A stretch of DNA of 64,000 nucleotides. It comes from Dyadobacter linearis (GTDB lineage: Bacteria; Bacteroidota; Bacteroidia; Cytophagales; Spirosomataceae). The stretch lies in the NCBI RefSeq assembly GCF_907165045.1, contig NZ_CAJRAU010000002.1:62001-126000 (forward strand), in the 5' to 3' direction. Shown piece by piece: positions 1 through 8,457 of this stretch. Position 1 is the stretch's first letter. The number at the start of each line of letters is the position of its first letter. The position numbers and the translations under genes are program-made. The notes below the pieces were generated by a model. It searched no databases. It was given only the letters and a program-made list of their open reading frames with translations, and was not told where the DNA came from.

Positions 1-2021
1 AGGATATGTTTGGCAGTTCGCCAAAAACAGTCATGGCCGACAAATCCATTGAAAGAAAATACGAGCCGGTAACTTACGAGATCGGCAAGCTGCATGAATA
101 TCTGGAACAAACGCTGCAACTGGAAGCGGTTGCGAGCAAAGACTGGCTTACGAATAAGGTAGACCGTTGCGTGGGCGGCCACGTGGCCAAGCAACAATGC
201 GCCGGTCCGCTGCAATTGCCCTTGAATAATGTGGGCGTGATGGCGCTCGATTTTCAGGGTAAAGACGGAATCGCGACTTCAATCGGTCACGCGCCACTTT
301 CTGCATTGATAGACCCGGCAGCGGGTAGTCGCAATGCGATTGCGGAGGCACTTTCCAATATCGTTTGGGCTCCATTGAAGGATAATCTGACTAGCGTTTC
401 GCTTTCGGCAAACTGGATGTGGGCTTGTAAAAATGAAGGCGAGGATGCACGTTTATACAAGGCCGTGAAAGCCTGTTCGGAATTTGCCATCAGTCTGGGA
501 ATCAACATTCCGACGGGCAAAGATTCGCTTTCGATGAAGCAGAAATACAAAGATGCCGAGGTAATTGCGCCGGGTACTGTGATTATTTCGGCTGCGGGAC
601 ATTGTGACGATATTACTGCGGTGGTTGAGCCGGTGTTGAAGAAAAGCGGCGGCTCGATTTACTATATCAACTTATCAGGCGATACTTACAAACTGGGCGG
701 CTCCTCTTTTGCACAGATATTAAATAAAATCGGCGATGCTACGCCGGATATTCAGAGTGCAGATCAGTTTAAGAATGCATTCAATACCATTCAGCAATTG
801 ATCAAGGAAGGAAAAATCCAGGCGGGCCACGATATCGGCAGCGGCGGATTGATTACGACCTTGCTTGAAATGTGTTTCGCAGATCGCGACCTGGGCGCTT
901 CGATTGACCTTTCCGGTTTGGGCGATCAGAATATCATTGAAAAGCTTTTTGCAGAAAATATAGGTATTGTTTTCCAGGCTGAGGAAAGTGTGGAAAATGC
1001 TCTTGAAGCAAATGGAGTTACTTTTCATAAAATCGGAAATGTAAATCTGGCTTCCACTTTGACTATCAAAGACGCAGCCGGCAAATGGGATTTTGATATT
1101 GATCAATTGCGGGATGTTTGGTTCAAAACTTCGTATTTGCTGGATATCAAACAAAGCGGCCCAAAACTGGCGAAAGAGCGTTTCGACAACTACAAACACC
1201 ACGTACTACGCTACAAATTCCCTGCGCAGTTTGATGGGAAAAAACCTGTTATTGACGAATCAAAACCTCGTCCCAAAGCAGCGGTACTGCGCGAAAAAGG
1301 AAGTAACTCCGAACGCGAATTGGCCAATGCAATGTACCTGGCGGGTTTTGATGTAAAGGATGTTCACATGACCGACCTGATTTCTGGTCGGGAAACTTTG
1401 GAGGATATTCAATTTATCGGCGCAGTAGGAGGGTTTTCAAACTCTGACGTACTCGGTTCTGCCAAAGGCTGGGCTGGTGCTTTCCTTTTTAATGACAAAG
1501 CGAGAGTGGCACTGGAAAACTTCTTCAAGCGTGAGGATACGTTGTCGGTGGGAGTTTGTAACGGTTGTCAGCTTTTTGTAGAGCTTGGCCTGATCAATAT
1601 GGGTCACGATGTGAAGCCGAAAATGCTCCACAATGCAAGCGGCAAGCACGAAAGTATCTTCACTTCGCTGACGATCCAGCCTAACAAATCGGTGATGCTA
1701 TCGTCTCTGGCAGGTTCAACTTTGGGCGTTTGGGTTTCCCACGGAGAAGGTCGCTTCGACTTCCCGTATACCGAAGACCGTTACAGCATTGTAGCCAAAT
1801 ACGGTTACGAAACTTATCCAGCTTGTCCAAACGGTTCCGGCTTCAACACCGCCATGCTCTGCGACGAAACTGGTCGACACCTGGTTATGATGCCACACAT
1901 CGAAAGATCACTTTTCCAATGGCATTGGGCGAATTATCCAGAGGGCAGGAAAGATGAGGTTAGCCCTTGGATTGAGGCTTTTGTGAATGCGCGGGAGTGG
2001 GTTGAGGGGTCTGGACTATGA
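1..2021 (+). CDS. purL: Phosphoribosylformylglycinamidine synthase, C-terminal part (5' end cut by window)
   Basis: This is the large single-chain FGAM synthase of purine biosynthesis. It converts FGAR, glutamine and ATP to FGAM in the cytoplasm. The frame is already open at the window's first bases, so the start lies upstream. The visible 670 or so residues cover roughly the second half of a protein that is usually near 1,230 residues. They include part of the second synthetase half and a complete C-terminal class I glutaminase domain that begins near visible residue 420. The glutaminase nucleophile cysteine sits in VGVCNGCQ near visible residue 517, and the His-Glu pair is in PHIER near residue 630. 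A strong terminator follows. The gene looks intact to its stop, and codon use is like that of other core genes here. Identification is essentially certain. Confidence 0.97.
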   Translation, partial: DMFGSSPKTVMADKSIERKYEPVTYEIGKLHEYLEQTLQLEAVASKDWLTNKVDRCVGGHVAKQQCAGPLQLPLNNVGVMALDFQGKDGIATSIGHAPLSALIDPAAGSRNAIAEALSNIVWAPLKDNLTSVSLSANWMWACKNEGEDARLYKAVKACSEFAISLGINIPTGKDSLSMKQKYKDAEVIAPGTVIISAAGHCDDITAVVEPVLKKSGGSIYYINLSGDTYKLGGSSFAQILNKIGDATPDIQSADQFKNAFNTIQQLIKEGKIQAGHDIGSGGLITTLLEMCFADRDLGASIDLSGLGDQNIIEKLFAENIGIVFQAEESVENALEANGVTFHKIGNVNLASTLTIKDAAGKWDFDIDQLRDVWFKTSYLLDIKQSGPKLAKERFDNYKHHVLRYKFPAQFDGKKPVIDESKPRPKAAVLREKGSNSERELANAMYLAGFDVKDVHMTDLISGRETLEDIQFIGAVGGFSNSDVLGSAKGWAGAFLFNDKARVALENFFKREDTLSVGVCNGCQLFVELGLINMGHDVKPKMLHNASGKHESIFTSLTIQPNKSVMLSSLAGSTLGVWVSHGEGRFDFPYTEDRYSIVAKYGYETYPACPNGSGFNTAMLCDETGRHLVMMPHIERSLFQWHWANYPEGRKDEVSPWIEAFVNAREWVEGSGL

Positions 2022-2077
2022 TTTTTTTGATGGGCTATGAGGACTATGATTTTTTGATTGGCTTTCTTTCTTTTATG

Positions 2078-2111
2078 TTGCCGCTGACTTTTGGTTAGCG
2101 GCAATTTTTTT
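2078..2111 (+). terminator. Rho-independent terminator after purL
   Basis: An 8-bp stem, TTGCCGCT (2078-2085) with AGCGGCAA (2097-2104), is followed directly by a run of seven T. It lies 57 bases past the purL stop and ends purL transcription before the accessory genes begin. Confidence 0.85.
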
Positions 2112-2143
2112 GTTTGATTTGCTGCTATCAATAATTACACACT

Positions 2144-2536
2144 ATGATCAACGAACTTTACAAACATTCGGATTTGACAGGCAGGATTATCGGTTGTGCG
2201 ATGGAAGTGCATCGGTACCTTGGGAATGGATTTCAGGAAGTTGTCTACCAGCGCGCACTTTCAATAGAGCTTGAAATGAATGGAATTAAGTTTGAGCGCG
2301 AAATGGAAATGCCGTTGAGCTATAAAGGCTTCTCCATAGGCAAGCGGCGAGTGGACTTTTTCGTTGAAAAGACGATCATGCTCGAAATCAAAGCAGTCAA
2401 AGAATTAGAAGACGTTCACCTCGCCCAAGCGATCAACTACCTTGAAGCATACAAAACAGAAATCGGACTCTTAATCAATTTCGGAAACACCAGTCTCCAA
2501 TTCAAAAGAGTAATGAAACCTAAGCCGAAACGATAA
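2144..2536 (+). CDS. GxxExxY family protein (PD-(D/E)XK nuclease-like)
   Basis: A 130-residue protein carrying the signature G29-x-x-E32-x-x-Y35 that names the GxxExxY family. The family is small, widespread in Bacteroidota and other bacteria, and has no settled function. Downstream residues fit a PD-(D/E)XK nuclease-like core: an Asp in RVDFF near residue 70 and a Glu-x-Lys in LEIKA near residue 82. Length is normal for the family. No signal peptide or membrane segment is visible. It has its own short leader after the purL terminator, and the next gene is convergent, so it is probably monocistronic. Family assignment is strong. Nuclease activity is inference from the fold signature only. Confidence 0.85.
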   Translation: MINELYKHSDLTGRIIGCAMEVHRYLGNGFQEVVYQRALSIELEMNGIKFEREMEMPLSYKGFSIGKRRVDFFVEKTIMLEIKAVKELEDVHLAQAINYLEAYKTEIGLLINFGNTSLQFKRVMKPKPKR

Positions 2537-2604
2537 TCACTAAGCAAGAAGTACGGCTCAGAGCACCTGCAAAAAAATCACAGTCCATCACAGCGCATCA
2601 AAAA

Positions 2605-3069
2605 TCATAGTTTAGACTTCACATACACCTCCCGAATCTCGCGATCAATCCCCAGACTGTCAATCTTCTCAAAGCCAGTTTGAACGAGGGTATCTCCGTT
2701 AATGCGGAGTTTGAAATGGAACTGGTGATTTTCCCATTCACGATAATTACAGTATTGCAGATTCTCGGTATAATCATCACCTTTTAAAGTGTAAGTACCC
2801 GCACCAGCGTCGAAAATGGCGGTATCGCCTTTGCCCTGGCGGGTATCGTGCTTCATGAAGCTGAAATGTGTGTCCGTAATTTGCTTAATCATTTCCTGGT
2901 CTTTGACGGGAAAGGTCTTTTTAGTATCTCCTTTTTCGATGATCTGGCTGGAATGTAGGTGCCAGGTGCCGACAATGCTTTGTTCCTTGGGTTGATCAGG
3001 GATTTCTGTTTTTGAGGTGCATTGGGTTGCGAATGCGAGGAGTAAGAGGACTGCGGGTTTGAGAGTCAT
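2605..3069 (-). CDS. Lipocalin-like lipoprotein of unknown function
   Basis: A 154-residue exported protein. The N-terminus has a lysine, a hydrophobic stretch and a cysteine at position 17 (ATQC), fitting a lipoprotein signal peptide with Cys17 as the acylated residue. The mature part has a GTWHL motif near residue 35 and then short alternating beta-strand-like segments. That resembles small lipocalin-like lipoproteins of Bacteroidota, which often begin with G-x-W. No catalytic motif is recognised. It is transcribed away from the BRO-N gene and is convergent with the GxxExxY gene. The function is unknown. The lipocalin-like fold is an inference from the GxW motif and the size. Confidence 0.7.
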   Translation of the reverse strand: MTLKPAVLLLLAFATQCTSKTEIPDQPKEQSIVGTWHLHSSQIIEKGDTKKTFPVKDQEMIKQITDTHFSFMKHDTRQGKGDTAIFDAGAGTYTLKGDDYTENLQYCNYREWENHQFHFKLRINGDTLVQTGFEKIDSLGIDREIREVYVKSKL

Positions 3070-3246
3070 TTCTTTTTTGAGGTAAAGGTTGTTTAGTGTT
3101 AAAAGGATGTCTGTGATTCCCTCTACCTGTGGAATGTAGTTGATACTCGAATTTATAGCGGAGAATATACACTTTACTGATTGCTCTTGCTTTTGATATA
3201 TTTTTCAGAAATTCGACCTAGACACAAAAACAACCTAGCGCATACT

Positions 3247-4113
3247 ATGACAAAGCAAGATGCAATTCAGATGTTTGAAGAGAAGAAAGTAAGAACTGTG
3301 TGGGATGATCAACAGGAGAAATGGTTTTTCTCAATAATCGACGTAATAGAGATTCTGACTGATACTGATAGGCCTAGAAAGTACTGGAATGACTTGAAAG
3401 TGAAGTTAAAGAAGAACGGTAGTGAGCTGTCCGATTTTATCGGACAGCTGAAAATGAAGTCTTCCGACGGGAAGTATTATAAAACGGATGTCGCTGATAC
3501 AGAGCAGCTTTTTAGATTAGTTCAATCCATCCCCTCGCCGAAAGCAGAACCTTTTAAACTATGGCTGGCGCAAATAGCTTCGGAGAGGCTGGACGAGATG
3601 CATGATCCGGAATTGACAATTGATCGCGCATTAGAACAATACCTGAAATTAGGTTATTCTGAAAGTTGGATCAATCAGCGACTAAAAAGCATTGAAATCC
3701 GGAAGGAGTTAACCGACGAGTGGAGAAGTCGTGGCTTGAAAGAGGGAATGCATTTCGCTGTGCTAACGGACATCATTACAAAAACCTGGGCCGGAAAAAC
3801 AGCGAAAGAGTACAAGATGCTCAAAGGTCTCAAAAAGGAAAATCTGAGAGATAACATGACAAATACAGAATTGATCCTAAACATGTTAGCGGAAGCATCT
3901 ACAAAGGATATTTCGCAAGCGGTCAATCCTGAAAGCTTTGAGCACAGTAAAAAAGTCGCAAAACAAGGAGGCAATGTTGCGAAAGTGGCGTTGGACGAAT
4001 TGGAAGCGCAGACTGGTAAAAGGGTTGTAACTGCAGCAAATTCGAAGACAGTATTAAGCGGAAATTTATCAAATCAAGACCCTAACGTTATTGATCCGAA
4101 ATCGATAACGTAG
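3247..4113 (+). CDS. BRO-N domain (phage antirepressor-like) protein
   Basis: A 288-residue protein if started at MTKQDA. An upstream in-frame ATG at 3181 adds 22 poorly conserved-looking residues, so I prefer 3247. The N-terminal 100 or so residues resemble the BRO-N/DinD-type domain: a charged start, then VRTVWDDQQEKWFFSIIDV, the RKYWNDLK region and a DTEQLFRLVQSIPS segment. BRO-N domains bind DNA in phage antirepressors and baculovirus BRO proteins. In Bacteroidota, chromosomal copies of this longer form are common and uncharacterised. The C-terminal part (about 130-270) is helical and charged, like the C-terminal half of DinD-type proteins. It is followed 74 bases later by a 2H phosphoesterase gene on the same strand, so they may be co-transcribed. 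The base composition is AT-richer than its flanks, fitting accessory DNA. Confidence 0.8.
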   Translation: MTKQDAIQMFEEKKVRTVWDDQQEKWFFSIIDVIEILTDTDRPRKYWNDLKVKLKKNGSELSDFIGQLKMKSSDGKYYKTDVADTEQLFRLVQSIPSPKAEPFKLWLAQIASERLDEMHDPELTIDRALEQYLKLGYSESWINQRLKSIEIRKELTDEWRSRGLKEGMHFAVLTDIITKTWAGKTAKEYKMLKGLKKENLRDNMTNTELILNMLAEASTKDISQAVNPESFEHSKKVAKQGGNVAKVALDELEAQTGKRVVTAANSKTVLSGNLSNQDPNVIDPKSIT

Positions 4114-4187
4114 CAGCTTTTTGTTATCGCGTTGAGTCTAAATTTATCAATTACACAATAAGCCGGATCTAACAACGCTTTAGGAGA

Positions 4188-4811
4188 ATGAAGAGAGAAG
4201 AAGGGATGTCACTTTATACACTGGTATTGATGCCGAACGATAGGATTATTGGGTGTGTGAAGAATTTCAAAGAGCGGTCTAGAGAAATTCTTGACAAGCG
4301 TTATGGGAGTGAGAACTCCCTGGCTCATATAACTTTGTTTGCATTTTTCGCGTATGACAAAGACTATCCGGCGATACTGAGAGAGTTTAAACGAATTTTG
4401 GCCGGTGCCAGACCATTTAGAGTTCAATTTGATGGTTTTAGCAGCTTCAAAGAAAGTGAATTTTGTACTTTTTTTGTCCGGTTAACGAGCGACGCTGAGA
4501 AAACAGCCATCGGAATTAGTAGTTTCCTGGAAACAAACTTCGATAAGAGATTAAGGAAGGATAAAACTGCTGACTGGAAAAAAATACATCGGCTGCATAT
4601 GACCGTCGTTAGAAATGTTGCTGTCGCCGACGTTGTAAAATGTGAGGATGCCTTCAAAGAAGAAACTTTTAACGATTTTTTCAATTGCAGTTCACTAGCC
4701 TTGCGTAAGTTGAATCTCGCCAAAGGGCAATATGATATTTTGGATTCAATTCCTCTTCTAGGGAACGAGTATATAGTTGGCCAGCAAACTAAAATGTTTG
4801 ATATCTTGTAG
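4188..4811 (+). CDS. 2H phosphoesterase (2'-5' RNA ligase family), stand-alone
   Basis: A 207-residue soluble protein with the two H-x-T/S motifs of the 2H phosphoesterase superfamily: H47-I-T49 and H137-M-T139. Members of this fold cut 2',3'-cyclic or 2'-5' phosphodiester bonds, or ligate RNA, and the substrate here is not known. It aligns well with the C-terminal half of the fusion protein at 13763-14857: both start with S-x-Y-x-L, then MPN, then the first H motif, a PFxxxFxGFxxF block, the second H motif, and a QYDxxDxxPLLG ending. That alignment begins at Met7 (base 4206), which may be the true start; the preceding purine-rich AGAAGAAGGG could be its ribosome site. The gene follows the BRO-N gene and is convergent with the esterase gene. 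Confidence 0.85.
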   Translation: MKREEGMSLYTLVLMPNDRIIGCVKNFKERSREILDKRYGSENSLAHITLFAFFAYDKDYPAILREFKRILAGARPFRVQFDGFSSFKESEFCTFFVRLTSDAEKTAIGISSFLETNFDKRLRKDKTADWKKIHRLHMTVVRNVAVADVVKCEDAFKEETFNDFFNCSSLALRKLNLAKGQYDILDSIPLLGNEYIVGQQTKMFDIL

Positions 4812-4832
4812 CTAATTGTCTTTACATCTTAC

Positions 4833-6656
4833 TCACCTGCCCACCCGCACAAGCTTCCGCACTGTATAACTCTCGTTAACCTTCAACCTGCAAAACAGAA
4901 TTTCGCCTGAAGTATCAGGTAGCTCTGTTACTTCATATTCCCACTTACCTTTTGCGTGCGGGTTGTTTACCACTGTTTTCAAGATTTTGCCGTGAGTATC
5001 AATAACCTCTAATCTCACGTGGCTGTTTTCTTCGGGTACGTCAAACGCAATAGTAAAACTGGAAGTAAATGGATTTGGGTAGGCGGTTAGTTCAAAGCCA
5101 GGCAGTTCCGGTTCTTTGTCATTTTCAATTTCATAGCCTTCCCGCTGACTTTCGTACTTTCCGACGTTAAGTGCAGCTGATATGTGCCAGTTACCGGTCA
5201 CGTCTTTCATGTGACATTTGATACCAAGGTGTTTCCCGTCGGCAATGTACACACTTGCGTTTCCTCCCGGCACGCCGGGTGAATTCATACTGGTAGAATT
5301 CCAGACATATTGAACTCCCCCGCCGGGAGCAGTAAGTGTTCTTAATTCTCCATTTTTTGAATAGGTTAATTGCGGCACCCAGCTTGCGGCGATGGGATTA
5401 ATCAAGGCTCCAATGCTTGCAAACCATTTATTCGCAAGCCAGGTAAGTCCTTTGATTGAACCCGGACCTTCGTAAAAGTGAGTGGTATCTCCCCGGTATC
5501 TATTCACACCAACGATGTTGGTCATAGCGCCTGAACTTCCTATAACGTAATCTGTATCCGGACCACTCAGGTTTGGGACACCTGGTGCTGCATTGGCCTG
5601 ACCTGTTCTGACCGTTCCGTTCAGAGGTCCCCACTTACTGATGGATGCCTTTGAAATATACCAGGTGAGGTTAGGTGCCCCGAAGTCAGCACGCGACTTT
5701 GCAATTACCGCCTGTAATTTGGTCTGGTAGTCCGCGGCGCTCGTTGCTTTGTAAATCGGATTGACGTTCAAATCTGCATCGGCCTCGCCTTGGTGCCAAA
5801 GTACGGCTCGCACCCCGAATAGCGAGCCGTAAGAGTTTAATGCGTTTTTCAGCGTGGTGTAAGGCAAGCCGTAGTAGTCAGTTGGATTTATCGACGCTCC
5901 CGCTACATAACCCAAACACACCTGTGCTCCGGTATAAGGATGTTTTGCCTCAACACCGTCCGCGCCTTGTTTCCATTCAGTTATGCTTGATCCTGCAGTA
6001 GATGCGTTAAAAAAGGCCACCGGCGTTCCTCCCGTTGCATTGGAAATTAGCTTGCCCAATGTCGCATAAGCCCAGATGCCATTGCCTGACGGCCCTAGTC
6101 TGCCATGCCGTTTTGCTTCATCAGGCGTATTCAATGAGAACATGCCGTTAAATGCCCCGCCGGGAATATGTCTGGAGCAAGTATAATCGTGAAAAGTACC
6201 AACAATCCATTCTGGAATACCGGCGCTCGTGGGAAGCGGGTAGGCATCATCCACAATTCCCTGTGCATTGGATTGACCTGCAATGAAAAATACGTCCCCT
6301 ATTCCAAATTTGGCGGACGCATAGGGGATGCCATTTAGAAGAATTTCACATAAATACCACCCTTTGTTGACTGTCAATGTTGTATAATACATTCCATTCG
6401 CAGCGAGGCTCAGGTTTGTTGCAGGCCCTGCGGCTCCAACGACGCCTGTGGCACTAACAGCTCGAATCCTGTAACTCATTGTGACAGCGAGGGTATTATG
6501 AATTAGCTGACCGGCAATAGTGGCTGTGGCGCTGTTAAGTGTACTTCTCTGGATTACGGAATTATTGATCGGATAGGATAATGTTACAGTTTGTGCATGG
6601 CCAATATTTGTCAAGAGGCAGGCGCATACGACTATCCACTTTATGAAACTGTTCAT
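4833..6656 (-). CDS. Exported SGNH carbohydrate esterase (SASA/sialate O-acetylesterase-like) with T9SS sorting domain
   Basis: A 607-residue secreted hydrolase. The signal peptide ends near GHA|Q at residue 21. An N-terminal beta-rich domain (about 25-115) precedes a SASA-type SGNH domain. The catalytic serine is S129 in GQSN, the block with the family-typical WHQGE is at 287-291, and the Asp/His pair is D390-x-x-H393. All catalytic positions are present. Family members remove acetyl groups from sugars, and the exact substrate here is unknown. The last 85 residues (LTAYPNPF onward, ending in KLVRVGR) form a T9SS type A sorting domain, so the protein should be secreted or attached to the cell surface. 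It lies 43 bases downstream of the lipoprotein gene at 6700-8085 on the same strand and is probably co-transcribed with it. Confidence 0.87.
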   Translation of the reverse strand: MNSFIKWIVVCACLLTNIGHAQTVTLSYPINNSVIQRSTLNSATATIAGQLIHNTLAVTMSYRIRAVSATGVVGAAGPATNLSLAANGMYYTTLTVNKGWYLCEILLNGIPYASAKFGIGDVFFIAGQSNAQGIVDDAYPLPTSAGIPEWIVGTFHDYTCSRHIPGGAFNGMFSLNTPDEAKRHGRLGPSGNGIWAYATLGKLISNATGGTPVAFFNASTAGSSITEWKQGADGVEAKHPYTGAQVCLGYVAGASINPTDYYGLPYTTLKNALNSYGSLFGVRAVLWHQGEADADLNVNPIYKATSAADYQTKLQAVIAKSRADFGAPNLTWYISKASISKWGPLNGTVRTGQANAAPGVPNLSGPDTDYVIGSSGAMTNIVGVNRYRGDTTHFYEGPGSIKGLTWLANKWFASIGALINPIAASWVPQLTYSKNGELRTLTAPGGGVQYVWNSTSMNSPGVPGGNASVYIADGKHLGIKCHMKDVTGNWHISAALNVGKYESQREGYEIENDKEPELPGFELTAYPNPFTSSFTIAFDVPEENSHVRLEVIDTHGKILKTVVNNPHAKGKWEYEVTELPDTSGEILFCRLKVNESYTVRKLVRVGR

Positions 6657-6699
6657 CGTAGAAAGATAAATTTGCTGAAAATAAGTTATAGAGCTGTTT

Positions 6700-8085
6700 T
6701 TAGATGCCGTTTGCCTTCACAAAACCGGCAATGTCGATCAACGGGATCTTGGCGCCATAATGCTTATTCAGCGCTTTGATCACTTCATTTGAAATAATGG
6801 CCTGTCCAAGCGGTGTAGGATAGATTCCATCTGACGAGAAGAAATTACCGTACGGACTTCCGTCTACCAAAACTCCGTCATCGGTTTTGTAACCTCCCTG
6901 ATGAATGCGTTGATAAAGGTCAAATAGATCAACCACAGCGAGGTCTTTCTCCGCCGCGTAATCCCTGATTTTCTGATTATAATATAGTGCAGGATCAGAT
7001 TGATGACTCTCAGTAGCATCGATAACCTCGATGTCAGTTAGATTAGCCGAAAAGGTGCCGCCGGCAAATCTTTTGCAAAGGTTATGGAGCCGGGCTGTTG
7101 GGATCAGCGAAAACGGCATCGTAAAATTGATCACCCCGTCCGCCACACCTTCGCGATCAAAAGTGATGTATGCGTTTTGAAATTTTTTCATCGAATACCA
7201 TTCCATATAGGGCAAATCCTGATACCGTGGAATTGTAAAAATGACGCCCTTTTTACCATGTAAAACATAATTGATTGAATAATCAGTAATCCTTCCAGAG
7301 TTCATTATCGAGCCGTTAAAAGCTAAGTCAAATCCTCCGATTTGACGTGTTCTTCTAATTCCGCGCATCCACCGATCAAAGAATTCTTCGATAACTATGA
7401 AATTATACGGTAAATCTGTCGGTACATGCCCTTCGAATCGCGATGCAAGCAGTGTGGATAATGCGCAATTTTCGCAGCCCCAGCCGGGAACAAACCATTC
7501 CGTGCTTCCCCAGTAGAGCCCGTAATTTGAGATCTTACCCTGGTACTTGGGCATAGTCGCCGGCTTGCCTGGCAACACAGAGATCACATTGTTTGTAACC
7601 CTGTCCCACTGCGGATATCCGTCTGTCGTATTACGGTATACGTAATAGCCTGTTCCATTGAAATGCTCCTTCTCGAACAGCGGCATTGCGAAGTTCTTGA
7701 TACCCATTTGATGCGCGAGCAAGTTTGTGTAGTTTGTTTGCTGGCTTTCCCTAGTGATGCCTCCGTTCATAACACCGGCTGTGAGCCCGCCGCCGAATGC
7801 GACCATTTCCATCTCCTGTCCTGGTTTGAGAATGCGCCCGAAATCGGCTGTCGGAAGTGGAGCAGCCAGCCAATCTTCTATTTTGAGTGCAGGCTGCTTT
7901 TGTAGATTTTCATGGATCATCTCCGGATACTGCCCCATTGGGTGAATGCCCATAAACGGGCCGGCCGTCTTTGCGGAGTCTTCGGCAGTGGGAATATAAA
8001 TGGGCTCAACGGGTTTGGGATCAGGCCAGCTGTTGGTGGGCTTGTTGCAGGCAACGAGGGCGAAAACAAATAACAACTTCTTCAT
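6700..8085 (-). CDS. SGNH/GDSL-fold lipoprotein, probably catalytically inactive
   Basis: A 461-residue lipoprotein with Cys13 as the likely acylated residue (ALVAC). It resembles the Bacteroidota outer-membrane lipoproteins of the SGNH/GDSL hydrolase family. The block that should read GDSLTAG reads G98-G99-G100-L-T-A-G, so the nucleophile serine and the preceding aspartate are both glycine. The C-terminal block that should read D-x-x-H-P-x-P-x-G reads D419-G-I-Y422-P-T-P-L-G, so the catalytic histidine is tyrosine. The framework around both blocks is preserved and the frame is open, so this looks like a retained fold with lost chemistry, perhaps a binding protein, not a decaying gene. It is the first gene of a probable pair with the active SGNH esterase downstream. 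Calling it inactive is inference from these substitutions. Confidence 0.75.
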   Translation of the reverse strand: MKKLLFVFALVACNKPTNSWPDPKPVEPIYIPTAEDSAKTAGPFMGIHPMGQYPEMIHENLQKQPALKIEDWLAAPLPTADFGRILKPGQEMEMVAFGGGLTAGVMNGGITRESQQTNYTNLLAHQMGIKNFAMPLFEKEHFNGTGYYVYRNTTDGYPQWDRVTNNVISVLPGKPATMPKYQGKISNYGLYWGSTEWFVPGWGCENCALSTLLASRFEGHVPTDLPYNFIVIEEFFDRWMRGIRRTRQIGGFDLAFNGSIMNSGRITDYSINYVLHGKKGVIFTIPRYQDLPYMEWYSMKKFQNAYITFDREGVADGVINFTMPFSLIPTARLHNLCKRFAGGTFSANLTDIEVIDATESHQSDPALYYNQKIRDYAAEKDLAVVDLFDLYQRIHQGGYKTDDGVLVDGSPYGNFFSSDGIYPTPLGQAIISNEVIKALNKHYGAKIPLIDIAGFVKANGI

Positions 8086-8341
8086 TTTTAATTTGTTTAA
8101 AGTGAATAAGTAAACACTGACTGACTGTTCTGCCTATGAGGGATGCAGGTATTCTAGAAGCTGTACCAGGCGGCGTGTGGTTCCAACTATTAGTTTGACA
8201 AGTATGCTGCAATACTAGCACTTAAGAGGACCATTAATTTTACGATCTAACCGCTGACGAGCCAGCGGCAGGTTTGGTTTATTGACCGGTGTGAAGAGCT
8301 AAGTTTTTCTTTTCAGAAAACTTATTAAACGGTTCGTGACA

Positions 8342-8416
8342 ATGAAGTTGGTGAAGAAGATTTTTGCTTGTGCTATTGCCATTACCCTCAGTTTCTGGCA
8401 CGGCACAATTGGTTAG
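8342..8416 (+). other. Orphan signal-peptide ORF in the 8086-8457 gap (possible gene remnant)
   Basis: The 372-base gap between the SGNH lipoprotein and the AlbA_2 gene holds no full gene. Within it, a 24-codon frame reads as a near-perfect signal peptide: basic start MKLVKK, a hydrophobic core of about 12 residues, then W-H-G-T-I-G and a TAG stop. This could be the surviving N-terminus of a deleted exported-protein gene, or chance. No downstream continuation was recognised in any frame before the next convergent gene. A short hairpin, CCGCTG/CAGCGG, lies at 8251-8268. The rest of the gap must hold the promoter of the minus-strand lipoprotein operon. Confidence 0.35.
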
Positions 8417-8457
8417 AATGAAGTAAAATCCAATGCAATATTTCAAAGGAATATTGC

